Source: Thuidium tamariscinum
Lineage: Eukaryota; Streptophyta; Bryopsida; Hypnales; Thuidiaceae
Assembly (NCBI GenBank): GCA_947034885.2
Contig: OX344752.2
Span: forward strand, 1,054,001 to 1,118,000
Reading direction: 5' to 3'
DNA: 64,000 bases
Part shown: positions 13,801 to 28,105 of the stretch, piece by piece
Layout of the letters: each line of letters starts with the position of its first letter
Numbering within the stretch: position 1 is the stretch's first letter
Position numbers and translations under genes: made by a program
The notes under the pieces: model-generated
Told to the model about the DNA's origin: nothing
Seen by the model: only the letters and a program-made list of their open reading frames with translations
Database searches by the model: none

Positions 13801-16800
13801 GCAGATGCAGAAGCGAGAGAAAATCACTGCATGGGGAAGTTATGGTGACGCACCAACTAATAAGAAAGTCGCAGCAACTAAGAAAGGAAGCAAATCTGCT
13901 CCTCAGGTTCTAATCACAGCTTCTTTCAGTCTTCAAGGTTTATACAAGGACCTTCTTTCTCACATGTCTTCATGGATCTTGTCATTGCACATGTGACAGA
14001 AATGTTATGTCATTTGTGACAGGGAGAGCAGCAGAGGCTACCAAAGGCAGTGTTGCAGCAGCATTGCCAGAAAAATGGGTGGCCTTCTCCCAAATACGAC
14101 AAATTTCCAGGACAATATTCACAATTCTGCTACTCAGTCACCGTTGTTCAAACCACTACTGGTCGCAAAAAGAACAAAGTCGTGGGAGGACCTGTCACTA
14201 TTAGGCTACCCGAGGAAGAAGATCGTTTCAATTCTATTGCGGTATCTTTCTTACGGCTACGTGACTTAATTATGACTAATGCACTCGTTTTGCCATAGCT
14301 GGTTTACTTAGATGAGCTTCAGTTTCCAGCTTATTGTCATTTTTATTTAAGGTCCTGAGGGCATTACATAACATTGTTCTAATTACAGGAAGCACAGAAC
14401 GCAGTCGCCACGAGGGCATTATTCTGGCTCTTTCCTGAGCTGCCGCTGTATCGCAACTTGCCAGAGCCCTACCGTACCATGTGCATGCAATGGCTTGCTG
14501 AAGGTTGTTGTCGATGAAGTCCTCTTCCTGCTCTCTTTTCAGACAAAGTCGTATGTTACCTATCTCGGGTTCTTTTTATACCCTAGATTTGCCCTCAGCA
14601 AATTGAGGTTTTCAGAGTCACGATTGTACCATACTGCATTGTTTCCTTGCACGTCTTCTAATCGTCTAATTCCGTACTAACTTCTTCTTGAACTGTGGAA
14701 GGTCAAAATGCAAAAACTCAAGATGTAAAGGAGCAAGTTGGGAAGAGGATTGCATTTGTCGAGTCTTTGGTAAACACTAGCAAAGCCAATGACGTTTCTA
14801 CATCTGTGGAGAGTAAGGTGGATGACTCTCCAGTGCAAACATTGAGCCAACAGAAGGAGGAGAACTCAGAGCGCAAGGAATTAAGAAATGATGGTAATTT
14901 TCGCTTCAGCTTTATGATGGTATCAAATCGAGTCAAGTTGAAGCATTATCAATGATTTGTCCATGCTTTCATGCTTGTTTAGAAGAATACTCAATCCAAT
15001 GCTAGTTTTGGCACCTTTTTTGGTTCTTTAAACGTGCACAGGCTTTTAACTTGTCATGGTTTGAACACTATGTTGGGAAACATGTTCTATATGTAGTCTT
15101 TGAATTCCTTCGCCTTGTTTGGTTGCATAGAGCGTAAGTCGAGGAAAGACTCTGAAAGCATTCGTCTTCTACGAGAAAGAGACCAGAAGTTGAAGTCCCA
15201 GGAATATCAGGTATTTAATCTCCTTGAAAGTTATCTCCTTTGTTGAGAACCGCCTTGTCTTACAATCTTTCCATGGCTCTTCGTGCTGGGATGCTGAGGA
15301 ATGCTTTTTAATGTTTTAGAGAAACAATATAGAATCTGCTTCTTAATTACCTCCATGTTTTGCTAGGGCATTCATGATATATACTGATTGATTGTATCTG
15401 TTATTTCAACAGGATATGCTGAAATCCAGAGCGAGCTTGCCAATGGCTGATGTCAAAAGTGACTTACTCGCGAAAGTGAGAGACAACGAAGTTGTTGTGG
15501 TCGGTGGTGAAACAGGGTGTGGCAAGACAACCCAGGTATAGTAATTCTTAGTATACAAATTTAGATGTTAACGTTCTGTTCTGTGCCATGCTGATGCGAG
15601 GGTATTCTGAACAGGTGCCGCAATTCATACTGGACGAAATGATATTCGCCGGACGTGGTGGCTTCTGCAACATTGTGTGCACTCAACCACGACGAATTGC
15701 TGTAAGTTTCCTTATCTCATGCCGACTTCAGCTATTCTTACATGTGTGTAACAAAGGCTGTTGTGAGTTGACAAGACGCAATTACAGTGACCTCTGCCTC
15801 TACCACCTTTACAGCAATAATGATTCCTTTTTCGAATATTTGCAATTTTATTGGTTTTATTGTAACCATTCTAGTAAAGGAACGTATTTCGTTGCCGTAC
15901 TGTACTTCGTTGCCGCCCTTACATTAGAAATGTTGGGTGCTGGTCAGGCGATTTCAGTTGCTGAAAGGGTGGCTGTGGAACGGTGTGATCCACCTCCTGG
16001 CAATAGCAAATCTCTCGTTGGGTATCAAGTTCGCCTCGATGCAGCCTGGTAATGCTTCTTTTGATATTAAAATCTAATTGTTATTGATTTGACTCTTGTT
16101 TTATTCTAACACTAAAGCATCTGTTCCTCTTAGATCAGATTCATGTTTTCCTCGCGGCACTATGAAAGTGAAAAAATAAATGTTGGACGTCTTAGCTGTT
16201 AGCAACCAACTGTTTAGAGGGTCCATTGCGACCAAGGACAGGTTCTCTTGATCTGGAATGAGCTTTATGAATTTACTATAAGCCAACTCTGAGTGTTTGA
16301 AGAAGTCTAATTTGATGAACGCAGACAACACTGTGTAATATAATACGCAACATTTGAATCCTCTCCAGTTGCCTCATTGAAAAGCGCTACTATAGGACTC
16401 TATTATGAGAGTTCTGCGTTTAAAGAAGTGCAGGTCTATGTCTATTGCAGTAATTCATTGAAGGTGATCAAATAGCTGTGTTGTGCGACAATAAATCGTG
16501 TAGTTCAATGCTAAGAAAGTTTGATTTCTATCTTGGCTTGCTGAAGGCATCAAGGGACCAAGCTTATGTTCTGCACGACTGGTATTCTACTCCGACGACT
16601 AGCTGTGAGTTCTTTGGGCTGCTTCTATTTTGAAACCACATCTGCTGGTTATCCTAATTTGATTGCCGTTGTGCTCTTCTTATTTTACGCCAGTGCTTGT
16701 TTATGGATGCCGTGAAGGGTTAGAACTTTACAGGTCTTCTTAGCCATTCAGGCCCTTCTAAAGTTTGTCTTAAATTCAGCGTTGTCCTAGTCATTGGATT

Positions 16801-19800
16801 CTGTTTCTTTATTCGCACCTGTCATTCTCCACCTCGAAATCGGAGCAATGAATCAGTGTCTTATATCATTGCGATGTGTTACTTTCTGATGTACAACAGG
16901 GTGACAGAGATTTGAGTGAAATTTCACATATTATCGTGGACGAGGTCCACGAACGCACAGTTTTGGTACAATTTCTAAACTGTCAGAAAAGGAGGCGTGT
17001 ATAATATGAGTGTGCTGTCATCACCAATTGCTTCCCTGATTCCGGACGTATTGGTTATTAAACTTACCTGTTAAGCAGGCATCTTCATTGATTTTGCTGC
17101 TGCTTGTTTGCAGGGCGATTTTCTATTAGTCATATTGAAGGATCTGTTGGAAAGAAGACGCGAAAGTGGTTTCCCTTTGAAGCTTATACTCATGTATGTT
17201 TATGGAGTTTCTTGTTCTGTACCTTCGTATATTAGGATCCGGAATTCTAGCTTAGGTCTCATTGTAATATTAAAATCGCTCATAGTGAGAATTTCTTCCA
17301 ACCTATTTTTTTTGCTGCGACTAGCTTTCGTAGGATGTTTCTTTACTCAAAATCGTATCTCACGGGAAATGAATGATTGGTCTGGTGTGACTTTCTCTTA
17401 CGAATCAGGTCCGCAACTCTGGACTCCAACTTATTCTCAAGTTACTTCGGTAACTGTCCTGTCATATCGGCGAGAGGGCGGACCTTTCCCGTGACAACAT
17501 ACTTTTTAGAAGATGTTTACGAGCAGCTACCTAATTACAAGCTTGCAACCGATTCTCCTGCAGCAGTGGGTAACGATTATAGAGCAAATAGGAAAAAGGT
17601 AATGCAATTTTCCATTAATTATTTCTCCATGGGCACTCTGCTTTTATAAGTACAAGGTGGGGGCCTACTTTTAGTTTTGATGTACGTGTGTGTACTCTTC
17701 GTTCTCTGAGTATTCCTAGATGTTTGATTGTCGTCCCAGCAAGTCCATGCTCAGTCCATGCTTGCTGGACGTCGACACGGTCGGGAACATAAACCAATAA
17801 TCAGGTTGTTTTCCATACTATGAGGTGTCCATGTTGTCCAGTATTTGTGATTAATACAACCGTGATTTATACTGCAGGTTCTTCTTTACAATGTTATATT
17901 CTGAGTATTTATATGTGGGTACTGTGTACAGGCATCGAAAAGACTAGTAGGTAACAGCAGGGGTAGGCAGGACCTGGTAAATTCTGGTTGGGGTGACGAA
18001 TCCAAACTGGAGGATGTATTGGTGAACCCACTGTACGAAGAAGAACTTTATCGTAATTTTAGTGAACGAACTCGCAGGAACCTGGTATGCCCTCTTTGTT
18101 TCAAACCTAGAAGCATTTAGAGCTACTTGGATATCATTAAGCATTTAGATTTTTTAAATGTTGGATAAAACTGGCACTATTCGTTCTTTTGTCATAGAGA
18201 TGCTCGTAATTTCCATGAGCTTATATTTTGACAACTGAGCTTGAATATAAATATTGGGTTCACCCTTATAAATGCAAAGTCAAATATCCCCTGCTAACAT
18301 AATTGTTGAATCTAATGGTTTCAGGAAAGGCTGAACGAAGATGTGATAGACTACGAGTTACTAGAGGATTTAGTTATCTACATTGATGAAGAAGGCGAAG
18401 CAGGTGCAGTTCTTGTATTTTTGCCGGTGAGTGCTTGGAATTTTTCCTGGTGATTTTCATTTGTTTAAACTTTTGTTTTCTTTTGTGCAGCAACTTTCAT
18501 ATTAGTATTAATGAAGGTGAATCTGTTTGAATCTCATTGTGATTATAATATATATGATAATATCGACGTTTAAAGTTCAAGAATCATAATGATCTGGCTG
18601 GCAGGATTTAGGATTCTGGGTTTCTGTATTCTGGTGTAATGAATTTCAAAATGACTAGCGGGAGCCTACAGCTGTAATGATGAAAATGCGTATGAAGAAA
18701 ATTTAGTCGCATATGATAGAGTTATCCGAAAACTCATCCCTTGTTTTGGCACCTTGTGTTTTGCTTTCATTTCCTGATCATTTGTGCATTTGAAGTGTAC
18801 ATAAAGGTTGAATGATGAAAATCAATTGACACCTTGTGTCATCTTCTGTTTGATTGAAGATTTGAGTTTTTAGGAGTGCGGTTGGTCTAGTAGCATGGGA
18901 TCCCATTGATTTATCAATGATACTCACTTGAAAGAATTATGGAGTAGGACGTCAATTATTTTTCATCATTTATCTACGTCTTAGAGGTAAAAGAATAAAC
19001 ACAAGATGGAATAGGGCGTCAGTGGATTTTCATCATTTATCTTCTACATCTCTCAGTGTAACTCCAATGATTGATTTGATTGTAGAATAGAATCTGTTGG
19101 GATGCCATTACTCTTCGAGACCAAAAACATTTTGTTCAATTTTCAAATGCGCACAACTTTAGGACATGATAGTGACAACACAAGTTTGAAAAGTAAAGGA
19201 TGACTCTATTGTATAGTGTTATTTTATAATGTGGTCTCTTTTTTCTACTAACATTAAATGTTCATGAAAATGGATTATTGTGCGGTTCCCCTCATTTGTT
19301 GTCAGTTTGAACCTCATTGCATGTCATTTGAAGTAATTGTGGGTTTATATTTTTGGAGCACAGGGATTGGCAGAGATTCAGCTGCTTTGGGAACGTCTTT
19401 CTGTTTCGCGAAGGTTTAGCGGATCTGCATCAGAGTGGTTGATCCAATTGCACTCTTCAGTAGCTCCTGCGGATCAGCGACGAGCATTCCAGAGGCCTCC
19501 GAAGGGCATTCGCAAGGTGTGCATTCTACATTTGCATCAGGACTAAGGCGTGATCAGGCGTTCACTGCACAACTTCAATGGACTCTTTGTTTAACATTTG
19601 GAGATATCCTGATTCATATTGTTGTAATGGACTACAGATAGTTCTAGCCACAAATATCGCTGAAACAAGTATCACAATCGATGATGTGGTGCATGTGGTT
19701 GATTGCGGGAAGCATAAAGAGAACCGCTTTGATCCTCGCAGGGTAAAAACTCTTGTCACTTAGTTTTATTGTTTCTTAGAATTTGAGCTCAATTATTGAC

Positions 19801-22800
19801 CGCAGTGTCATTTTGATACTTCGTGCGTTATTTTTTTTGCAATGAATCTTGATTTAGATTGTTTGGGGTCCTTGTCGCCTTGAGAACAGTTGCGTTGTGT
19901 TTTTAGTGCATTGTTTATTCGATTGATTATACAATCTCTTCTATTGTGCAACCTCGTCATTGTGATCTTATTATCAAATTTTGATTTCTGGTTGCTTTTT
20001 TCACGCAGGGTATGTCAAGTATAATGGAGGCTTGGATCTCACAAGCTAATGCGAGACAGCGTAGTGGTAGAGCTGGGCGTGTACGATCAGGAAACTGCTT
20101 CTGTCTATTCACTCGCAATCGACTTGAGAAGTTGATGCGGCCTTTCCAAGTAATCTTCTTTCGTTCCTTCCGCTGTATGTGTGCTGTTTCTGCGTCAGTG
20201 ACTGTCGCGACACTCGAGTGGTTGGTTTCTGGATTCCTCTTTTTCGTAACTCAATTTTGCAGTCCTCATTTGATGTATGCTTTAGAACAATACTCTTACA
20301 AATGTATGATTCTTAAGCAATGACTGCAGCGCAAAGTCTAGGGTGCGTCAATTGCAAGGGAGGCACATCTCGCTCATTTTTCACATAAACGATTGTGCTC
20401 ACATACAAGTTTTGTTCACAGCTTCCAGAGATGTTACGAGTTCCATTGGTAGAGCTGGCCTTGCAGATAAAGCTTCTCCGGCTTGGCAATATTGCGACCT
20501 TCCTAGAGAAGGTATGGTGCAAGCCACAAAGCGCGTACTTAGCATAGTTCTCCTATAGTTGTATATTTATACGATGTTTTAAGTGATATTTCTATTCCCT
20601 ACTAGGTATTCTTTATGTTCTCGTTGAATTGCCCATCTCGGGAAATGAGTTGTCTATGACGTGTTACGTAGTTCTTGAATTTCTGGTGGAACTGTTGCAG
20701 GCTCTGGAGCCTCCGCAGTCAGATGCAGTGGCGAGTGCAGTTTCAACTCTTCGTGAGGTAGTTCTTTGGATCCTCTGATCATTTATGTCGTTGCTGTGGG
20801 CATGGGTACTATTATGGCTACATCACGAAGAATATATGTATGAGGATGCAAAGGGTGAATGTTCAGGTAGGTGCAATAAACGGAGAAGAGGAGATTACTG
20901 CGTTGGGTCATCATCTGGCTGCCTTACCTGTGGACGTCCGGATTGGGAAGGTGAGCGACTTGGGGATTTGGGGGTTTACAGCATACCATTTATTCTTTGC
21001 ATTAAATAATATGGATGTACAGTTGGTCCTGTTGATTCTTTTAAGGATATATTCCCACCTAGGGGGAATATTTTATACTTCGCGAAGGATAAAATAAACC
21101 CACTTAGATCAAGGGGTCAATAATTTCACTACACTCCCCTTCAAATCACAATCTTCCATCAGGTTGGGGGCTACTCAGGGTTAAGGTGTTCCTCCTTGGC
21201 GTGAAAGTTCCATAAGGGTGGATTCTGTTAGAATGTAGTCATGCTATTATCATAAGCCGACAGTGTCTTATGGGGCTATTTATTTTTTAATTATAACCTC
21301 GTATGGTCACTCTGTAGTATATCTTCGAATGCTCGCAGGTAAGCACTTCCTTTCCTGCTGTTATAGATTTTAGGCCATGTATTCAAGGACAGCAGTTGGA
21401 CTCACATGCTGTGACTCTGTGATGTATAGATGATGCTGTATGGAGCAGTATTGGGGTGTGCTAGTCCCGTGCTCACAGTGGCAGCTTGCTTGAGTTATAA
21501 GTCACCTTTTGTTGCACCCAAAGATCAGGTATTCAATTCTTTTTCCACCTATCGTAGTTGTTAACCCCCGCAGATAGCATTGAAGACGTAGATGTTTGGA
21601 ATGGTCTTGATGGGATGTGATGCAGTGATGTAGACATGAAGCAATAAATCATCGAACTTTCAAATAGCTACTAGTATATTTAGTAGAGAAGGTTTATCCA
21701 TCTTATTTTTTGGATCTGCTTTGTTAGCTGTGCTTGGTACTGATCTGCGCATATGCTCATAAGATGGAGAATTATTTTTGCAGAGAGAGGCTGCTGAGAG
21801 GGCAAAGCAAGCCCTTGTTGCAGAGAGGAGTGACAAGAGCCTACCCGTTAGTATTGCAAGTGGGCAGCATTCAGATCACCTTTGTATGGTTGCAGCGTAC
21901 AACATGTGGAGCCATCTTGCCGCAGTGGTATGATATCATGCAGCACTGTCTTTAATGATGGCAGTCCCATTTGAACTCTGAAATTTCGCATTATCGTGTT
22001 TTTGTAAGTCAATTTCCGTTGGTTTATATCTCCCATTTCTAGGTCACTATTTTGTTTGACACAGCTCTTGTGCCTCAACTATCAGCACCACATGAGCTGT
22101 TTTTGGTACATGATTACCTCAAATGGCATGTGTAGACGAACATGATGCTGTTGGCAAAATCTAGACTCAAGCATGTGCTGAAGTCTTTTCTTTGAGCAGT
22201 TTCTGTAACTGTACTCTCCAGCAGAAGAATAGAATTGCATTATTCTTATGGTGGGAGTTATCTTGGGTACAGAAAGGAGCAAAAGCAGCACGTGAATTTT
22301 GTCATGCCAATTTCCTTAGCATATCGACGTTGATAATGCTGAGGTGAGGAGATTTCCTGTACACTATTGTTTTTGATGCATTGATTACGTTCTCATTTGT
22401 GTGCGAGATGGTCCTGATCACCAATTTGTATTTTAACAGGGATCTAAGGACTCAATTTGCCAGCCTGCTTGCAGACATTGGCTTTCTGACTTTTCCACAG
22501 GTCTGTTGATTCTGCAAGCTTGATCTTGTACATTGCATTCGTCTGCTTAGCGAATTTTTTAATTTTCTACCTGTTTGTATTAAGTAATCCAACTCCTGAA
22601 TGTGCTACAGGATGGAAAATTTAAGCATGGAACTGGTTTAGAGAAGTGGGTTGATGATATGCGTCAACCGTTCAATTTAAATTCACTTCAACCATCAGTA
22701 GTCAAGGTGAATTCTCTATAAATCTCATCTGCAATTTTGTTTAAGGAAGTACTTTCAGAAATTCTACTTCATTGGTTTTCGCTTAGCAGACTAATTGAAA

Positions 22801-24461
22801 TTGATGCTCATATGTTTTGACCCAAATTGCAATCCAGGCATCCATTTGTGCTGGTTTGTATCCAAATGTGGCAGGCATGAGCAAAGATAGTATTCAAGCA
22901 GGGCATGCAAGTGCTCTTAGTCGTCGAGCTGGTCTTTCTCCAGACCAACGCCCTCATTGGTCGGATGGTCGCCGAGAAGTTTTTATCCATCCCACATCTG
23001 TTAATCATATGGTTTCAGAGTTTCGCCAACCCTTTCTGGTGTTTCATGAGAAGGTCAGTGCGTAACTTTTCTTGTATACAGTATATTAAGGTTTCGCTCT
23101 CAAAGTTTAAGTTCAAATCATTTGTGAAACGCCACTTGCTTGGCAACACAGTTACCACCATGAGCTATATTCTTTGATTACAAGGTCGTGTCTGTGAGCC
23201 GTAATACTGTGAATGTGAAGTTTATTATGTACTATTGCCCAATGTCAATCAAGAGATCTCTAACAATGGACTTCATTTTCTCGCAGGTAGAGACGAGCAA
23301 AGTGTATTTGCGTGATACCACTGTCATTTCTCCTTATGATTTACTTCTATTTGGCGGGGACATCAGTGTCCAACATCAGGTTTCTCCTATTTTATTCCCC
23401 TCGTCTTATGTTGTTTCCGTTTTGGTGCAGGAATCACCATTAACCTCTGAAGGAACTCACAACGTTTCTTTTTAGAAGCTACCATGTCGTCAATTTTCAT
23501 CAATTTATCATATTTTGGCTTATGCTGTTCTTAAAATTCATGTTAACTACAAAATTTCACATTTAAAATCTAAATCAACGTGTAAAATTTTTTCCTTCGT
23601 GGAAAAGATTGCAATTTGTTCAATGTCATTTTAGAGCTTGAAAACATATTATTTTGACGAACGTTTTGAGATTCTTGGTATCGACTTTCTTCCTTTTCTC
23701 ACCAGACAGTAATAAAAAGAAACTGTAACCTATCGTGTCAAGGTTCAGTTTATTTAAAATTGAATTTGTATCTTTAATAGTTATATACATAGTTTTAAAT
23801 TTCTTAGATAAATATTTAAAACAGTCTTTTTACTTTGGCCGTACTGATAATCTCATCACTTTATCTCACATTTTCTCTTTTAGAGCAAACGTAATCAAAG
23901 TTATAGGAATCACATATTATAATTCGTCTATGGTTTCTGCAACCGCAAAGTATGTTTCGAACAAACTCATAGTGTAATGTATGCATGCTTTAAACTGGCA
24001 CCCTTGATAGGAGAGCTAATTACTTCTATGAAACAGACCGGACGAGTTACTGTAGATGGATGGTTGGAGATGAATGCCCCTGCCCAAACTGCTGTTCTTT
24101 TTAAAGAGCTCCGTGGTGCTCTCAACGGTGTCTTGCAAGAGCGGATTGGGAAGCCTCAGGTATCCAAAGTATCCAAGCCTCAGTATATTTTTCTTGCAAA
24201 CATGTACACCGTTTCCTCTATTTAGTGATTGATGCACTAAATGGTGTTTAGTCTTTCTCTCTGCATTAAATTATGGATATTGCTTCACAGAATAAATAGT
24301 ATAGTATACAAAATGAATTCGTTAATTCAAAGTCTTCAATGTTTGTTCATTCTATTGATTCATTCTTTGGTGGTCTCGTATAGGGAACTATTTCAGAGGT
24401 AGCCAAGGAGCTCATTCCATCCATTACACAGCTTCTAGTGGACGAAGAGAAACCAGTCTGA
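10826..24461 (+). CDS. DExH7-like: DExH-box ATP-dependent RNA helicase, DExH7/DHX29-like, 36 exons
   Basis: ATP-dependent RNA helicase of the DEAH/RHA group; the animal relative DHX29 helps 40S subunits scan structured leaders. Exons read by eye: 10826-11143, 11744-11849, 11987-12198, 12315-12368, 12547-12600, 12830-12983, 13326-13523, 13623-13906, 14023-14241, 14389-14503, 14702-14893, 15131-15210, 15413-15535, 15615-15701, 15948-16048, 16547-16604, 16900-16965, 17114-17193, 17409-17598, 17932-18084, 18325-18426, 19364-19516, 19638-19742, 20009-20149, 20422-20511, 20701-20757, 20867-20950, 21430-21528, 21784-21927, 22273-22343, 22440-22500, 22611-22706, 22838-23053, 23287-23379, 24037-24159, 24384-24461. 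All phases agree and give 1518 aa. Seen: lysine-rich N terminus, [16 protein letters not shown] block, dsRNA-binding-like segment (~461-560), Walker [10 protein letters not shown] (694-702), DEVH (799-802), SAT (835-837), QRSGRAGR (~1085-1092), then HA2/OB-fold C terminus. The ATG precedes PPKKAK. No stop or frameshift, so it is probably functional. A chloroplast role, as named in Arabidopsis, is not evident here. Confidence 0.93.
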
Positions 24462-25600
24462 GCTGTGATTAGTGATTAATTGTGAAACTTATCACTCATT
24501 TTGCATCTGTCAAAGATTGAAATGAAACAATGAATCATGGATGGGAATCTATTAATTTAGAGATAATGCCTCGTTTTTGTTCGCTGAAATTAACTGCGAC
24601 CAAATCTTGAATTCGTTGTAACAGTATGCCTTACTGCATATGGCACTAGCCTGTTTTTATGCTCAAATTAATTATAAAGACTCGTATTAGAAGTAACTCC
24701 TCCAAATATGTATATCATTGAGCATTCTTTATATTTTTTATATACTCACAGGATACATAGCAATGGTGCGCAATGGCGTGCAATGATTTAAGAGTTCAAT
24801 AGTTACGAGAACAAATGAAAGTGAGATATGTGTTAAAAAAGATAGATGCTTGTACGGGTCCACCATTCAAGTTAAGGTTTATTCCCTAAATTTGTTAGAA
24901 TTACAACATGTAGTTACAAGAATGTAGGCAAGAAAGTCAAAAGTTAGGTGACATGTTGGGCCCATTCATTTAAGAGATTCATTTCTTATGTCTCGAGGAA
25001 TTAAGGCACATAGTTATAGAAATATTGACTTTCTAAGACCATTGCTCTCTATATTCTCTATATTTCTCTAATGAATAGAAGATTTATAAATTTAAAAAGC
25101 AAGAAACCATTTGTGCTAAAAAAGTTGTTATTGCCAAAGAAAACAAAAGTAGATGAAAATTAGATGTACTAATTAAAAAAAATTGTTGTTGCCAAAGAAA
25201 ACTAAAGATAACAAGAATGTAGAGTACTTAAGATATTAAGGAAATATTAGATGCCAAATTTTGGATAAATTCTAAAGAGGAGGCATCTAAATATACAATA
25301 CAAAAGACCGTGTCTTTCAAAGTATCTTCATTGTATTTTATATGCAAATATGGATCAATCTAATGAATCAACCAACAAAATGACTTGGAGTGAAAATAAA
25401 GGAGATGCAAGAACAACAATCATCTAGAATATGATGGTGAACTACCAAAATCTCAAGGTAGAAGTGACAATAGTCTAGTGACATATTTTAAGCATATTTT
25501 AAGCACTTGAGTCTCACTATCAACAATTTGAGGGTGCAAAGCCCTAAGAAACTTAGACTACTACTACCTAATCTATATATGTCCAAAAATTAAACAAAAA
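24462..25600. other. 3' flank of the helicase gene and AT-rich intergenic DNA
   Basis: The first few hundred bases are probably the 3' untranslated region. The rest is AT-rich with no recognised gene or element end. Confidence 0.45.
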
Positions 25601-25609
25601 TCATCCTGA

Positions 25610-25920
25610 TTATCAAACAATAACTATATAATTCAACTACCAACTCAACTACAATAGAAACAAAATTTTATATCATTGCATAGTGACTACACATTGTGTG
25701 GTGAAGGGGGGCAAGGAATTTTAACTAGATTTCATCTTCATCACCTTTAAATTGCAATCAAATTTGTAGGAAGAAATCTTTTTGACATCAAACTTTTTTA
25801 ACATGAATCTTAACATGACATTTAATCATTACACTAGATTCAAAACTTGCAAGTTTTCACATGTATATGGAGAAGGATTTGGATTTTGTTTGTGTGGTGA
25901 TTGGCAAGTTTACTCAAATT
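25610..25920 (+). repeat. Dispersed direct repeat, copy 1
   Basis: Matches 27800-28105 in the same orientation over roughly 300 bp. Shared blocks include CAAACAATAACTA, CATTGTRTRGTGAAGG, TTCATCACCTTTAA, GAAATCTTTTT and GGAGAAGGATTTG. Probably two relics of one old repeat; no ends or coding region were identified. Confidence 0.65.
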
Positions 25921-25981
25921 AGCATCAAATGAGGTAATGATAAGAAATATGATCCTATCTCAAATAAAGAGATGCCACTTA

Positions 25982-26738
25982 GGGTCATTGCAAGAAATAC
26001 TTCACGTTTTTGTCTCAAAAACGCAATTTTTTAGCATAGGACTAGCAATCCTATGCAATCCTACCAATATTGCGCATCTGCACTGCGCCTGTCAATGTCA
26101 GCCGTTGATTTCGGGTGCTTGTGAATCTAGGCCATCGATTTAGTACTATGTAGTACTATGCAGTACTACAGAGTACTACAAAATACTACTCAGGCCATTG
26201 GGAGCAAAAAATAGCAAAAAAAGGGTCTGTAGATCTTTTCATTTTTAGTAATTCAAAATAATCATAGAATTATTTTAAGAAAATCCATTTTTCTAAGCAA
26301 AATTGTGCTTACATTGCAACAAAAAATTCCTTTAAGAAATTTTTTCCCCCTTCATAGTGTTTGTGCAAAGGAAGGTCACTTTGACCCATGTGCACAATAT
26401 ACATGTTACTATTTTCATAAAAACTCATTCCAAATCCTTAAAATGTTAGTAAACCTCCAACTTGTCCAATTTGTAGCTTCAAATTTGGATTTTTGAGTCA
26501 AAAATAGGACTAAAAACCTCCAAAATGGCCAAGGTAGACATCCAATCGGGGGCAATTTTAAAATAGTTAAATAATTTTTGAAAAATTGAAAAAATTACTC
26601 AACATCTAAAACTTTTGTGTGCACCTTCTTTCCAAATTTCAAGCCAAACGAAGAAAATATGCAAGAGTTATGAGCAAAAAACTACTTATTGGAGGTCAAG
26701 GGAACAAAAAAAGGACAAGTGTTTCTTGCAATCACTCC
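25982..26738. mobile_element. Short non-autonomous inverted-repeat transposon (same family)
   Basis: About 757 bp. Left end GGGTCATTGCAAGAAATACT; right end read inward GGAGTGATTGCAAGAAACAC. Internal blocks (CTCATAACTCTTGC and AAATTTGGAAAG near the right end, CAATCGGGGGCA in the middle) match the copy at 36415-37425 closely. No target duplication is visible (CTTA against CCAA), so the flanks have changed. A GTACTA-rich run lies at 26141-26192. The site matching 36466-36747 is empty here. Confidence 0.75.
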
Positions 26739-27799
26739 CCAAGAAGAATTCATTTGTTGAAGACATTGCCTACTTCATTCAAAACAAACAAAGAAATAAG
26801 GTGTTTTATTGTTAAGGAACTTGAAGTACGTTGGTTGTTACAATTTTTGGTTATAAAAACTTAATAAAAAGAAAATGCACTCAAAATTGGGGGTGCTTCA
26901 TTTAACCGCCATTCTATACAATTCTTAAACAACTATTGATATTTTGTTTTTGTTTTGTAGCTGCAATTTTAAAAATGTAGGTGCATGTCATATAATGGAG
27001 AGGTCTAATTTACATACCCATGTATCTTCTTTCACTTCTATGATGGCACCATAAAAACATCATGTCCTCATGTGGATAAATGAATCTAGGTCTCTATTAA
27101 TTAGATGAAGAATTCTTCAAGTTTTCCTAACTTTTTGGAGGTGGTTGTAAGTTGTCTTTAAAAATAGATCAAATTAATGTTTATGGATAGCTCCCCTAAC
27201 TATTGTAGTGTAAAGTGAAAGTTTTTCCCTATGGGGAATCTAGATGAGACATTTATAGTCTTCTTTGCTTATATTTCCAATACTCGCACTTTATGAACAA
27301 TCAAATTGCTAGCAACTCATGTTAAACAATGAGCTACAATTTCCTATAACTTACAATCAATCCCTCCATTATTTGGCAAAATGGTTGTATTATAAGGCCC
27401 AACACTTCTCACAAGACTCAACACTATAAGATTGATCTTTCTCATAATGACATCTTTGCTTAGTACTTAACTCAAGGAAGGGGGGGGGGGGGGGAGGGGC
27501 TCCTACTATATACGATACTTGATGGCTTTAATATTCATAGGATCATCATGTCTATTCTTTGATGCTCTTGTTTTGATATTAGAGGTTAGTGGGTTGTCCA
27601 TTGCAAGTCAAGAATTTCCAACTTGACATGCCAATGTTGAAGAATTTCAAGAAACTTGAAACAGACTCTTACTAAAGTAGTTCTAAAGACAAGATTTTAC
27701 CAGGCCTTGCTTTTCTACTTCAAGTTCTTAAAGTGGTCACTTAAGAGTATACCCACCCTTCACTATACAAATTCCAAAACCTAGACAACCTTCATTCCA
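26739..27799. other. Intergenic, no gene recognised
   Basis: AT-rich. A G homopolymer run with one A lies at about 27479-27499. No element ends or coding frame were found. Confidence 0.45.
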
Positions 27800-28105
27800 G
27801 TTGCCAAACAATAACTACATAATTTAAGTGCCAAATCAACTACAATGGTCGTGTCACTGCACAATAATTGCACATTGTATAGTGAAGGGCATAAAGGAAT
27901 TTTTAACAAGATTTCAACTTCATCACCTTTTAAGTTGCAATAAAATTTGCTGAAAGAAATCTTTTTTCATTTTTTTTTCAAAGGTAAGTCTTAATATGAC
28001 ATTTAAACATCACACCAAAATTCAAGACATACAAGTCTCTTTGTTTATGTGGAGAAGGATTTGAATAATTCTATTTGTACAGTGATTGACAAGTTTACTA
28101 AATGT
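27800..28105 (+). repeat. Dispersed direct repeat, copy 2
   Basis: Second copy of the sequence at 25610-25920, with scattered substitutions and small indels. Confidence 0.65.

Noticed and set aside
27479-27499. G-rich run that could suggest a quadruplex
   Set aside because: Essentially a homopolymer and possibly an assembly or sequencing artefact.
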